The notes under the pieces: generated by a model
Seen by the model: only the letters and a program-made list of their open reading frames with translations
The model's database searches: none
What the model was told of the DNA's origin: nothing
From: Imbricaverruca yamaguchii
Lineage: Eukaryota; Arthropoda; Thecostraca; Neoverrucidae
Direction of reading: 5' to 3'
DNA: 64,000 bases
NCBI GenBank assembly: GCA_034440575.1
Contig: JAOTOL010001462.1
Coordinates: 386,001-450,000 of the forward strand
Position numbers and translations under genes: made by a program
In this document: in pieces, positions 11,021 to 23,299 of the stretch
How positions within the stretch are numbered: the stretch's first letter is position 1
Layout of the letters: each line of letters starts with the position of its first letter

Positions 11021-11758
11021 TTAACCCGCGCCGTCTCTCCGGTCAGATCCTCACACCCCGTCTCGGGGGGGGGGGGGTATAGTAACCTCGCTCTAAAATA
11101 CAAACTAAGGGTCGCACGAAAACGAAATAGGTGTCATCGAAAAGCGCTCGACGACTAGGATCCGGATCCACCCACCAAAACAATTTTCTCCCAAAAGTGA
11201 CGTCACCAGGGGGCCAGATTTTCACGACTTTTCGCGACTTACATCATGTTTTTGGCTCTGGAAACTTGTTTGGATGTGACCTCATATAACTTGACTAACT
11301 CGTTGACCCTAAATGACCTGACCTGCCCGCTGACTAACGACATTCCACCGGCAGGGACTGCTGCTGACGACATTTCACCGGTAGGGACTGCTGCTGACGA
11401 CATTGCACCGGCAGGGACTGCTGCTGACGACATTTATTTATTTATTTATTTAACAATACATGTCCTCCACTGCAGTGGCTGTTACGGACAGTCTGGGTTA
11501 CGATTAGATTAGACATTCCACCGGCAGGGACTGCTGCTGACGACATGCCACCGGCAGGAACTGCTGCTGACGACATTCCACCGGCAGGGACTGCTGCTGA
11601 CGACATTTCACCGGTAGGGACTGCTGTAAAATTTTGAAACAGCATATCAAATTCATGTGGAAAAAGGTATGCCAAATTTTGGCGCGCCGTTCGTCCACTG
11701 TTCGCGAAAAACCTGAGGGGGGGGGGGTTGAAGACCCCTCCGAGGCGGGACGGGTTCA
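11021..11758 (+). mobile_element. piggyBac-like MITE, family D, copy D1 (rearranged)
   Basis: Starts TTAACCCGCGCCGTCT and ends in the complementary CGGGACGGGTT followed by CA (a worn TTAA). It shares with D2 the block AAGTGACGTCACCAGGGGG and the GGTTGAAGACCCC subterminal motif. The D2 core (about 16680-17085) is missing here. Copies of a 30-bp minisatellite occupy 11339-11628 instead. Confidence 0.85.
11339..11628 (-). repeat. 30-bp minisatellite inside MITE D1, inverted relative to 9.9-10.25 kb
   Basis: Two blocks (11339-11435 and 11515-11628) of units with CCACCGGCAGGGACTGCTGC, separated by a TTTA microsatellite and about 60 bp of unique sequence. They are the reverse complement of the array 1.1 kb upstream. 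Confidence 0.92.
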
Positions 11759-11759
11759 G

Positions 11760-14700
11760 GGAAACGCTGAGTATCAGCAAATTTATTCTTATGGCTAGCA
11801 TTGTGCATGGCGGTAAATGTACTACTGCTTTGAGTGTTTCGGACAGGGTGTAGTATCTACAGTGGGATAAAAGCTGTTGACAACTTGAAATTTGTCATCA
11901 GAAATATATAAGTATGTGGTTTAAGACATATTTATGATTTCATATTGCGAATTATATGCGGCATAGAGAGAATTGCTGCTGGAGAACGTAACCACTGAGT
12001 CAACTTGCATTTCGTTATAATCCACCTACCACTTTGCAGCGTACATGTCAACCTTCGTTTGACTTTGAAATAATGCAAAGAAAGATGTGTGAAGTACAGT
12101 AAGTAAGCGAGGGATCCATCAGACATAGAGCCACGAGGCAGACAAATACAAAAGATATACAAAAACAAAGTGAAAACGAATGAATAGATCCGATTAGTAA
12201 GATCTAAATCACCTTTTTCCCTAGTATGCATACTATTGCACTTTGCAAATTAGGATATGAGATTCAGATAGATGGCTATTGATGTATGATCAACTTCTAT
12301 ATTTGCATGCATATCATGTAAATGCTACTATATTGGAACATTTGTATGCATACAAGGCTTGCAGGTGTTGCCTATCAATAAACGAAGCCATCTATTAGTT
12401 AACGAACGAAAAAAAATGCACTGTTAATGCTACAGCTTACTTACTTTGCTATAAAAATAACATAACATTAAACCATTTTTCTCCTTCATCTCTCCCGTCT
12501 GTCGTTGAAGAGAGGAGAAGAGAAGCCATGTCCATTCCCAATTAAAAAAAAAATGTGAAGCATGAAGAGTGGACCAACTATTTAGCACATCAACTATTTT
12601 AAGTCAATATTTCAGAGCATTTGATGTCACCAAATTCTTAACTAATACAGTTGCATACAGTGCTACTTAATAACGCACAAAAAATAGAAATTGCAAGTTA
12701 CACCGATGCGTCACTTTCATTTTATCTTGCTGGGGTAACCCAAGCAGGGCATGCAATTTGCGAGGTGACTTTTTGGCCAGCAGAGTGCTTCCAATGCACG
12801 ATATACGTGGATAGCTCAGTCTGCGTAGCCAGCCATGCAACATCAGCCATTTCACCTTTCTTCTTTTGTTGGTATCAGGAAAACTTTACATGGGTAACAG
12901 CAACTTGTGATGGACAATTAACACATTCAAATCATATTTATAGCCTGCAGCATCACATGATTGAATAATGAAGCCGGTTGTATAACAACTAATATCCACA
13001 CTCACTCTCCCGTATGCCTGACAGATGTCAGAGCGGCTCCAATGACAACACTGGCAGAGGCATCTGGACACTGGCTTTGATACAGTGAAGTACCGTCGTG
13101 TCCGATGTCCAGAACCAACGCCTCAAGCAAGCCTGATTATGCTTATCCCACAAACATCACCATGTGTGTACATCTGATCATTTAGTGTGCACCGTGTGAC
13201 ATGCTGCGCTGCCTGCCATGCCTTGTCGTGGCTTCCAGCGTGTGTTGGGTGTTGCAGCACTGGGTCATGTCTTATCCGTGCACGTCCATCACTGGTAGCC
13301 ATTCATCACCCTGCAGATTGCGCTACATCCCGAGACACAGCGCTTTTAGCTACAGTGATGAGGTGGTGCCGCGCTACAACATCCGTAAGCAGTGCAGTCC
13401 AAGTACAGTAATGGAGTGCAGCCCAGTAATGCACAGTTTGGCTTACACGAGTTAGTATGCTCCCAGTCAGGGAAAGATGGACGGCCATGCAATGTGCTGG
13501 CATAACATGACACCTATAGCAGGCATGGTCAGAGACGGAATAAACAGATCGCACCGAGCCACATTGATAGCCGTGCACATTGTACTGATGCTGTCCTGTG
13601 CTCATTACACTGACATTGGCTTATGCACATTGTACTGATACTGTCATGTGCCCATTACACTGATATTGGCATGTGTACATTAAGCTGAAACCCGTACTTA
13701 AACTGTCCTTTGCACTTTGATTAGTCCTCCCTCCCTTATCATATTCAAGTAGATACAATTTAATGAACTATGCAAAGATGATACTAACGTACTCCTGCGA
13801 TTTAGTTTTTGATCGGGAAAAAGGAAACTATTTTGAAAGAAGGAAGGTAAACTTTTATGGAGTGTGTGAGCATATATGCGTATATGTGGATGTGAATGCA
13901 TTCAATGGATATGCATATGAATTAAGCACATATATCACACAAATTATATTAAGTGCAACTTTGCAACAACTGGTACCATATTCACACTTATAAGTACGAA
14001 GACAATGACATCCTCATCATTATTTTCCGACCTTTTTAGCCCCACCAGTGCCTCCTGTTAGAGCTCGATGAGACTGTTGTTGAAGTATTAGCTGTCCCGA
14101 CAGTGAGTTTTTTTTCTAGGCTTTTTCTTCTCTCGTTTTCCCTCGATACTCACTTGTAGAACTCTCTTCGTGCACTATCCTTGGCGAGGCGGAAGGTACA
14201 CAGTGTTTTGTTTGCTGCTCCTATGTCCTATTTTCAAATGCCTTGCTCGCTTTGCTCTGTCCTATGACTAGGACCTTTAGTTTAGGGTTTTGTATGAGTT
14301 TATTTTACAGTTGCACTGCATGTAACTGGCCGTTTTTGAATGCAATAAGGACTATCCTAATCTGTCGAATTAGGTGTCACTGGAGCTGATGGTATATCCC
14401 TGTTCACTTCACAAACACATTGCCGCACTGGGTGTTGTGTGATTGGATTTTCCTTGTCCTACCTAGCCTTTATCATTTTCCAACCTACTCCATCTTCTTT
14501 TGTGTCAATGACTCGTGAATGAGAAGTGATCTCTTGTTCTGTTCTTCTCGGACTTTCTTAGACAGATTGCATCCCTCACAGCCTTGTTGTCCTACCTTAC
14601 GATCATGCTCTTCCCCTCCCATCCAGTCGCTTACATTCATGCACCAACTTGAAATAGTGGTATTCCAAATGTATTGTACCTTCTTCTTTTATCCGATAAT

Positions 14701-16430
14701 TTGGTATAATGTTCAGCTTCCACGATTGAACATCTATCTACTCTATCTACTCTATCTATTTATCTACTTTCAAGCAATCACTATTTCTTCGCACTTGACA
14801 TTGACTTAATCTGTGACCGCAACTTGGCAAGAATCATGCTGATAGACTAAGTCTTCAGATTGGAAGTCATTGATGTTGAAGCACGCAATTGCATTTGTTT
14901 TGAGATCAACTACGGCGGCAACCAAGCGGCTGACAGCACTCCGATACTCACCTGTCTGATCTGACCTGACCTGGAAAGTAATCCAAAGAGCTAGACCAAA
15001 ATATTCACTATGTACCAATCCTGAATTTAAAAATAAAGGAAAAAGAAATTGATAATTTATCAATCACACCGATCCCCATCATGGTCGGTCCATGAATAAT
15101 ATAATTGTGCCTGGATTGGTGTTTATGCTTGGGCGGTTTTCAGATGACATTGTTGTCAAGATTGCCAACTTGAACCCGACCAGCATGTTTTTGCTGCCGT
15201 TGCCATGTCTGTAGGTAAATCAACTCCAAACTGATAGTGAATCATGGAATGTCAGAAAAATTAGGACATAGGTTACGTAATTATAACGCTAAAGAGGTCG
15301 AGTTTCGTCCGAGCTGCCCGAAAATGGCCATTCCAGGCCTGTTGGCACCGCTTGACAAGGGACTTGTTACGCTGCTCTTGTTGTTACGCTGCTTTTCCGA
15401 GTTCCTCTAACTCCCATCTGTCTGATACGTTTTGGGTCGTTTGCCCTCCTCGTTGCCAAGATTTCATGCGAAAATCAAAAGATCCCTGAACTGTGATCAC
15501 GTCAGTTTCTTTAGTGCACAATTTGCTCAGCGATACTGATGGGCGCCGAAGAATAAAACGGCACACGGCCACAGCTCGACCGGAGGACCAATGGTACACT
15601 CGTTACTGTGCCGATATGTTTCACTAATGACCATCGACAAACACTAACACTTAAAACCATGATATCCAGACATCACCAAAGCTGGACTAGAATACAAAGT
15701 CTAGCATGAAACATGTGTGAATCTTTGGCTCGATCCCAGGGGCTCTGATCTATGAAACGAGTTGTATGGAAATGGATGGAAGAAATTAGCTGGTCTAAAT
15801 GGATCTCAGTGGATTCGATATCTAAATGAATGGACCCCATGCTAAAAGTTGAATTTATCGAGGGGCAAGTCAACACTGAGCAGGTCCAGGCCCCTGAAAC
15901 GTATGCAACTCGACGTCTATGATCAGCACTGAATGATTATTTCATGCAATTTTTTGTAAAATATTTATTTCACGCCCTAATAAGGTGAATGAAGATTTTA
16001 ATGGCTACAACACAATAAAATCGCACTCAGCATATGCCGATTTTCCAGAGACCCCAACACCATGCATTAAATGATGGTAAACCTGCATATCAGAGTAACG
16101 GATGCCCATACAAGGCGTCTTCACGGGCACTAGACGAGCGAGGGCAAGTGTTAAACACGCAGCATAGTCGAATCTCCGTACCTATCAGTCATAGCAGCGT
16201 TGTCTTCAGCGTGGGTGGAGAACGCCATGATGCAGGTGTGGCGTATGTCACCACAACGTACCTGACATTTTGCATGAAACGTACCGGTACTGACAGCAAC
16301 AAAAACGGCATTTGTCCCACGGACTTTGACTGCAGTTCTGCACTTATGGCCTCCGATGTGTATACAATCACGCGCCTGGAAAAATGCATGAAAGGCGAAA
16401 GTGATTCCGGATGTGAAATATTCACCAAGT
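11760..16430. other. No gene recognised
   Basis: AT-rich to mixed sequence with short frames only. There is a small ATCTATCTACTC repeat at 14735-14770 and about 2.5 copies of a ~50-bp unit (ACATTGTACTGATRCTGTC) at 13575-13690. A 134-codon + frame at 16034-16438 has no known domain; its stop is the TTAA of MITE D2, so an older exon interrupted by the MITE is possible but unproven. Confidence 0.3.
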
Positions 16431-16434
16431 TGCA

Positions 16435-17267
16435 TTAACCCGCGCCGTCTTTCCTGTCAAATCCTCACATCCTGTCGCGGGGGGTGGGCGGTTGAAGACC
16501 CCCTCTAAAGTCCAAAAAAACCATCGCACAAAAACGAAAGAGGTGTCATCGGAAATCGCTCGACGAGTAGTGTCCAGGTCCACCCTCCAAAATAATTTTC
16601 CCCAAAAAGTGACGTCACCAGGGGGCTATATTTTTTCACGACTTTTCACGACTTACATTATGTTTTTGACTCTGGGGAGTTCATTTTAAAGGATATATGA
16701 AAAAAAATTATTTGGAATGAGAAAAGGACGGCGAAATCGACCTGGCCTATATTTTTGATCCCCCAATTTTGTTTTCAAAATTTCAAAATTTTGGGTTTCC
16801 AACTTTTCTTCAATTTTCTTTTTCCAATGGGTAGAACAGACCACGAAACGTTGTTGGAAGTCAACTTGCCCTAATAAAGAATTCTTACTTTGGCCAGAAT
16901 CCTCTATTTCAACTACAATTTGTAAAATAAGAAAAATTTATATGTAGCCCGAAACAAAACAAAAATAAAAAATTCAACCGATACGTTTTGTTGCATCTGT
17001 AAATATAAGCAATCGCTGAAAGTTTCATTAAAATATCTCTATCCGTTAAAGCGTAACGACTGGTTGAACCTTTTGGAGATGTCCTCACTTGACCTTGACT
17101 AACTCCTTGACCCTAGACGACCTGACCTAAAAAATTTGAATCAGCATGTCAAATTGATGTGGGAATAGGTATGCCAAATTTGGGCGCCCTGCCGCGCGCC
17201 GTTCGTCCTCTAGCTGGGAAAAGCCTGGGGGGGGCGGTTGAAGACCCCCCTAGACGGGACGGGTTAA
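16435..17267 (+). mobile_element. piggyBac-like MITE, family D, copy D2 (full length)
   Basis: 833 bp bounded by TTAA at 16435-16438 and 17264-17267. Terminal inverted repeats are CCCGCGCCGTCT (left) and, complemented, CCCGTCCCGTCT (right). GGCGGTTGAAGACCCCC is present near both ends in direct orientation. There is no transposase frame. TTAA duplication with CCC-starting ends is the hallmark of the piggyBac superfamily; the assignment is by inference. Confidence 0.9.
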
Positions 17268-17334
17268 TAAAAGCAGAAATATGAACCGTCATTTATACCA
17301 CAACACTGAAGCCTGATTACCGGAACACCAATAA

Positions 17335-17575
17335 GCTGCGATACCGCCGAGCCACGGAGGTTGACGGTGATACCACCGGGCCATGGAAATGGACGGTGAT
17401 ACCTCCGAGCCACGGAGACGGACGGTGATACCACCGAGTCACGGGGATGGACGGTGATACCACCGAGTCACGGAGATACCACCGAGTCACGGAGACGGAT
17501 GGTGATATCACCGAGCCACAGAGATGGACGATGATACCACCGCGCCACAGATACGGATGGTGACCACCGACTGTG
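17335..17575 (+). repeat. Minisatellite, 29-bp unit, about 8 copies
   Basis: Units of GATACCACCGAGCCACGGAG plus ACGGACGGT with one shortened copy near 17475. Confidence 0.92.
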
Positions 17576-17639
17576 ATGAGAACTCTTATCTTTAGCTGCC
17601 AGTGCGTGGAAATATCGTCGCAAACCACTTTTTACACAG

Positions 17640-18830
17640 ATTGAGAGTATTTTATAGCAATATTGTGATGAAAGTTAGTAAATATCAAAATGAAGGAGAC
17701 AGACCTAGCTCTCAAGGGAAAACCTTAAAATATTGTAATACATCCTGGAATTCTGCCGAAAGTTGGCCGTGAGCGTAAAAGCCACCACAAACCTCTTTAC
17801 TTCACCAAAGATTAAGCACCCTTCAAAAGATCTACTGGGATAATCAGTGGATAAGATCAAAATTTAGAAAGCATACCTCACTATGTGCAAGACAAATTAC
17901 CACACGAAACTACGCAACAATGAAGAAAAATAAGGTTACAACTCCAAAACTATGTCGCTTGGGTCGGCTGGACCGGTCACGTGAGCAGCTGAAGGTGAGA
18001 CAGCATGCCATCAGTGTAAGTACAGTAAGCACAGCAGCTGGGCATAGCATGCAGACACGATGATGTCACGCCTGTCGGAGACTGGCTGGGGCGGCACGCG
18101 CCGACCTCGACGATAACGGGCAGGGTCAGCGGCGACAGCGGGTCGCCGTGCCTCTGTCGCCTCGCAACGCGGTCCACATCTCGTGAAGGCTGTCGCCGCC
18201 TCCGTCGGTCGCCTCGGGCGGTCGGAGTTGGCGTGTCGTCTGGCGTGCCTGCTCCACCAGCCGGGAGCCGCCGACGGGACAGCTGGCAGCGTCGGGGTCG
18301 TTGGGTGTGCGGCTCGTCGGGAGCCGGCCGGTTTTTGCGTGCTGCTGTGCTGGCGCGGCCGATTGTCCACCATTTACGGACCCGGTCCCGCGGTGTTTGG
18401 CTGGTAATCTCGGGCGGAGCTGCCAGTGTTTTCCAGGTGTTGGTCTTGCCGGCGGTCGGTGGGCGTCGCTGCGGCTTTTCGCACTCACTGTTTACTCATC
18501 AGCTGGGCTTTAGCTCCGATCCAGCAGAAATTGCAGAGCTGCATCATTGCATTCGTGCTAATACTTTGTATTCCTGTGTATTGCACTTGATGTTATCCAT
18601 GTGGCCATTTGTACATGAGCGGTTTTACATGAGCGACTGAGTAGCCAATATAATGAAAGGCTATCATGTTCATTCATCAACAGTTGGCCACATTGCACGG
18701 AACCGAACTTGATCTGGTCGTGCTTGTAGTATCTGGGCGGATCTGTCATGTGCTGTAAAACATTTGCGCAGCAGTTTGCCACTCTCTTCTGTCCAGATGA
18801 ACTTCATACTTGCGGGAGCTCAGATCTGAA
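17640..18830. other. No gene recognised; GC-rich patch at 18030-18480
   Basis: The GC-rich patch has overlapping open frames on both strands with no recognisable motif, as expected of CpG-rich noncoding DNA. The rest is AT-rich without features. Confidence 0.3.
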
Positions 18831-18839
18831 CACATGATT

Positions 18840-18980
18840 CGGTACAGTTCGTATCATCATCCTGGTACACCGACCTCAGGTCGGTACAGATCGTGTCGTC
18901 TGCCTGGTACATCGACCTCAGGTCGGTACAGATCGTGTGGTCAGCCTGGTACACTGACCTCAGGTCGGTACAGCTCGTGT
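18840..18980 (+). repeat. Minisatellite with palindromic core, ~42-bp unit, 3 copies
   Basis: Each unit holds the palindrome CGACCTCAGGTCG, or TGACCTCAGGTCG in the third, within TGGTACACCGACCTCAGG. Confidence 0.9.
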
Positions 18981-18995
18981 AATTTTCTTGGCACG

Positions 18996-19155
18996 GGGCC
19001 GCGGTAGCTCGGTCGGTGGAGCATCGGACTCTTGATCGCAAGATTCGAATCTCAAAACAGACGGCGTTACTGAGCCCACCCGCGACCAATCGGCGTGAGA
19101 GGTTAGCGACGCTATAGGACTTAGCGGTTGAATGCGTCGTAAAACAACCCAAGGT
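18996..19155 (+). mobile_element. SINE family B, copy B2
   Basis: tRNA-Lys-like head GCGGTAGCTCGGTCGGTGG with an anticodon region ACTCTTGATC and a B-box-like GATTCGAATCTC. The body CGACCAATCGGCGTGAGAGG and the tail GCGTCGTAAAAC follow. Too diverged to be a working tRNA gene. Confidence 0.85.
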
Positions 19156-19775
19156 TATCTTGGCATAGACTCAAAAAACATTCAGCGAGTAGCGTACATT
19201 TGAACAGCCAGTGGTGTGTGCTCACCACAAGGAGACATGGATGATGTTCCATCACTCGTTGCCAAATTTACTAAGGATGATCGGTCACGGGGACGAGGCC
19301 GGGGCGGGTCTGTTCGTGTGCAGGTGGTACAAAGGTTAGACTGGGTGTCTGGACTGGACCGACCGTTGCATGCTGTTGAAGAACATATAGCTTTTCAATG
19401 GCGTTTTAGTTCCTTATTTCTGCACCAGAGCTATATCTGGTCTTTTAATTATGATTTTTTATCAGCTTGCCAGTCTACAATCTTCTTGGCCACCAGAACA
19501 ATGCAGGCCACGAGCTTCCGGCTCAATTGACAATTTGTTCATTGTTTTCGTCTGACGCTTAGAAGCCGCGTGGGAGCAGCACCATTCTGGAGCTGACGCT
19601 TCCCAGGTGTTGTGTTTTGACCAGAACCAATCGTACTCGATCACACATCGGGCGCGACCGTCGGCAGCTGTTGAGCGTGCGACCATCTGCGGGACGTTGT
19701 GACGTCATCACTGCCCCCGTGCACGTGTCAACCACCACGCTCCTGGTGCAGTGTGCCTGTGCCGACCTCACCGCC

Positions 19776-20432
19776 GCCGGGCCTCTCCCGGCACACCGCC
19801 GCCGGCCTCTCCCGGCACACCGCCGCCGGCCTCTCCCGGCACACCGCCGCCGGCCTCTCCCGGCACACCGCCGCCGGCCTCTCCCGGCACACCGCCGCAG
19901 GCCTCTCCCGGCATACCGCCGCAGGCCTCTCCAGGCATACCGCCGCCGGGCACTCCCAGTATACCGCCGCCGGGCACTCCCGGCACACCGCCGCAGGCCT
20001 CTCCCGGCACATCGCCGCCGGCCTCTCCCGGCACACCGCCGCCGGACCTCTCCCGGCACACCGCCGCAGGCCTCTCCCGGCACACCGCCGCAGGCCCCCC
20101 GGCCCACCGCCGCAGGCCTCTCCCGGCATACCGCCGCCGGGCACTCCCGGCACACCGCGCCGCGCCCCTCCCGGCACACCGCCGCAGGCCTCTCCCGGCA
20201 CACCGCCGCCGGCCTCTCCCGGCATACCGCCGCAGGCCTCTCCCGGCATACCGCCGCCGGCCTCCCGGCATACCGCGGCTGCCGCCGGCCTCTCCCGGCA
20301 CACCGCCGCAGGCCTCTCCCGGCATACCGCCGCAGGCCTCTCCCGGCATACCGCCGCAGGCCTCTCCCGGCACACCGCCGCCGGCCTCTCCCGGCATACC
20401 GCCGCCGGCCTCTCCCGGCACACCGCCGCTGT
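19776..20432 (+). repeat. GC-rich minisatellite, 24-bp unit, about 27 copies
   Basis: Unit CCTCTCCCGGCACACCGCCG plus four bases, with CATACC and CAGG variants. The 24-bp length keeps nearly every frame open on both strands, producing false proteins of up to 305 residues in this interval. Confidence 0.96.
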
Positions 20433-20724
20433 GTCGTGTAGTGCCCGTCGCCGTCCTGTTCCGCCGGCCGCCCAGAGCCGATGTGGCTGCTCTCGCAGAA
20501 TAGTGTCCGCGCGCCGCGGGCGACACCGGGCGAGGTCAGATGCGACGCGACGAGACAACCCCTTCCGCGAGCGCGCCGACTGCGCGCCGATTCGGCAGAT
20601 GTGGCGATACGGCTAATGTCACGATTGGACGGACCGGTTCCGAGTACGGCGGCGATTGGTATGTCATCGGTCCATTAGGCGCATGTCGCAGCGACTCGGC
20701 CGTGGCGGCACGGCTGCACTGATG

Positions 20725-21435
20725 TCACCCTGCGAGATCAGTAGTCACCCTGTGATGGCGGCAGGCTCTACTGATGCTACATTATTACCACAGTAGGGTG
20801 TACTGGTGCCACCCTGCGGTGGCGACAGGCTATATTGGCGTCACCCTGTGATGACGGTAGCTGTACTGATGTCACTCTGTGATAACAGCAGGCTATATTG
20901 ACGCCATGCTATGATGACGGCGCACTGTGGTGACAAATGTGGTAACGACAGACTGTACCGATGTCGCCCTGCGATGACGACAGGCTACATTGACGTCACC
21001 CTGTGATGACGGTAGCTGTACTGATGTAACTCTGTGATAACAGCAGGCTGTACCGCCGTCAGTCACCCTGTGGTGGCGACAGGCTACACTGATGTCACCC
21101 TGTGGTGGCGACAGGCTGTACTGATGTCACCCTGTGGTGGCGACAGGCTGTACTGATGTCACCCTATGGTGGCTACAGGCTGTACTGATGTTACCCTGTC
21201 GTGGCGACAGGCTGTACTGATGTTACCCTGTGGTGGCGACAGGCTGTACTGATGTTACCCTGTGGTGGCGACAGGCTGTACTGATGTTACCCTGTGGTGG
21301 CGACAGGCTGTACTGATGTTACCCTGTGGTGGCGACAGGCTGTACTGATGTCGCCCTGTGGTGACGGTAGACTGTGCTGACGTCACCTTGTGGTGCCCTG
21401 TGGTGACATCAGGTTGTGTTGCCGTCACCCTATGA
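20725..21435 (+). repeat. Minisatellite, ~32-bp unit, about 22 copies
   Basis: Unit CTGATGTCACCCTGTGGTGG then CGACAGGCTGTA, most homogeneous at 21080-21350 and degenerate at 20730-21060. Confidence 0.94.
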
Positions 21436-21464
21436 TGAGGGCAACCTCCTGTGTCCGTAAAAAC

Positions 21465-21509
21465 CGAGACGAGGTGTGAGGATCTGCCCGAGAGTACGGC
21501 GCGGGTTAA
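21465..21509 (-). mobile_element. MITE family D end fragment (D7)
   Basis: GAGACGAGGTGTGAGGATCT followed by ACGGCGCGGGTTAA matches one end of family D, including the TTAA. It lies directly after a minisatellite. Confidence 0.75.
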
Positions 21510-21887
21510 GTTCTACAGGCTCGCTCCAAGCACCACTCATCACTCTGCAAGACCAGCGCTGCTCTCCACATCGTCACCGATCCAAGCACATCACAACTTA
21601 GCACACAATTCGCCAGCCTTCAACACAACACTCACACGCGAATTATGCACACAAGAAACAACAGACATCACCACTTGGTGGCGGGTTGGACCAACCTCAC
21701 CCTCCAAAAGGCGGTGGGTTTTCCCCATCTCTGACCATCGCCATGCTCAGAGTAGCATTATTAATTCATCTGACGATTCCCAGAAAGAGATTTGCCAAAT
21801 AGTTACAAAAGAAAAATGCTGTACTTACTTTCTAGCGAAATTATTTCGTTACAGATATTATTTGCAAACAGATATTATTTATGCAAT

Positions 21888-21924
21888 ATCAGTTATGCAA
21901 ACATATAATATTTGCATAACTGAT
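21888..21924. repeat. Perfect inverted repeat with octamer-like ends
   Basis: Arms ATCAGTTATGCAAA and TTTGCATAACTGAT (14 bp) around a 9-bp AT spacer. ATTTGCAT on the right arm equals the POU octamer core. Confidence 0.85.
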
Positions 21925-22164
21925 TCGTGTATTACAATTTGGTTGAGACGGAGAGGAAGTATACCGCGGAATTAGATCAAGCGGCTCGAAGTAGAATTGT
22001 TGGAGACTAGTCTGACAGAAGGCAGTTGAAAGGACCAGAAACGGACAGGAATGCAATTGGAACATTGTCAATATCTGTTGGCTTTTTGTCCCTCGAGGTG
22101 GAAAGGTTAGCACTCGTGGAACTGATGGAGTGAAGGTGCAATTTAAAAAAACTCGGGCACGGAC

Positions 22165-22325
22165 CACGCAGGTACATCAAGGATCAAGTAGGATCTTGCT
22201 GTACCTCATCAAGATCAAGGAACGAGTAGAATCAAGGATCAAGGATCAAGTAGAAACATCAAGGATCAAGTAGAAACATCAAGGATCAAGTAGAAACATC
22301 AAGGATCACTTGATCAAGGATCAAG
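22165..22325 (+). repeat. Tandem repeat, 20-bp unit
   Basis: Units of AAGGATCAAGTAGAAACATC, perfect in the middle copies. Confidence 0.92.
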
Positions 22326-22392
22326 TAGAAATGCCCTCCAGGACAAAAGCGGAGGCACCCAAGACGGCCATAGAAGAAGAACCTTGACTCCT

Positions 22393-22530
22393 GTCCGATG
22401 CATTCGACTGCTGGGTCGCATAGCGCCGCCGCCGACCCACTCCGATTGGTCGAGAGTCAATGCGATAATCCTGCCGATTGCGGGGCTCGAACCCGCGACC
22501 TTGCGATCAACAGTCATCGAATGAATAACA
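22393..22530 (-). mobile_element. SINE family B, copy B3
   Basis: On the minus strand: GATCGCAAGGTCGCGGGTTC (B box with GAGCCC), then CGACCAATCGGAGTGG and CGACCCAGCAGTCGAATGC. The 5' head is poorly preserved. Confidence 0.75.
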
Positions 22531-22539
22531 TGGCTGCGC

Positions 22540-23295
22540 CTCCAAGGCGTCCACGCCAGCAAGCAGCACGGAACACCGACGGCGGGCGCGCCCGCATCTA
22601 CCACAGGCGCAGGCGGATGCCGACAGATTAATGTGAAGCGTAGCATGGCTGCCGCCTCACCAAGTGCTCGCCGACCAATTGATGCAATCGCCGGCCGACA
22701 GAGCCGGCGTTATTCCGGGGCGACTAAGTGATTTATTGAAGCGGCATAAAGGCATCGGGCCCGGCCCTCATAGTTTCGTCAGCGGAGCCCCGCTGGCAGG
22801 TGGCTGTTGCAGGGCGGCGCTGCGCCACCACCTTGTCGACAACTGTGCAGCGCGTCGCGATGCCGTCGCACACAAGAGTCATCGCGCAGGCAATGTGGTG
22901 AAAGGAAGGGGGTGATAAAGCAGGTGCAACAGGTGTGCATCTCTGTAGCTTCAGGATATGGGGAGAATATGATAGGCGCCAGGCTAGGCCATAGCCACTG
23001 GAACACGGAGGAATGGTCCAGCCCCTCCCCCTCCACACTTACAGGACGCGGGCGTAGGAACTGTCCCGAAGGGGGACTTCTAAGTCGATTTTTCAATTCA
23101 ACTCCCATAGGACCAGTGCTAAGCTCGTCCAAAGTTGTGGAGGGTGCGCTGCCCCACATGCGCCCCCCCCGATCTGTACGCCCATGTTGCAGGAGCCAGG
23201 GGACCCGACACCCCTTACCGCGCACATGGGTAAGTAGTTAGCTCTCTGGACGCTCACCCCCAAATCCAGGGATGACGTTTACACAAACGGTTAAC
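22540..23295. other. No gene recognised
   Basis: GC-rich stretch with open frames on both strands but no recognisable domain. A pyrimidine run ending CACTTACAG at 23042 and a GTAAGT at 23228 could mimic an exon, but the frame between them is broken. Confidence 0.3.
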
Positions 23296-23299
23296 CCGA

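Noticed and set aside
16034..16438. 134-codon + frame ending at MITE D2
   Set aside because: Not repetitive, but an opposite-strand frame of similar quality exists and no domain is visible.
18996..19060. tRNA-Lys gene
   Set aside because: The head lacks a foldable complete tRNA and continues into the SINE body shared with six other copies.
19617..20616. Long frames on both strands (up to 305 codons)
   Set aside because: They are readings of a 24-bp GC-rich minisatellite.
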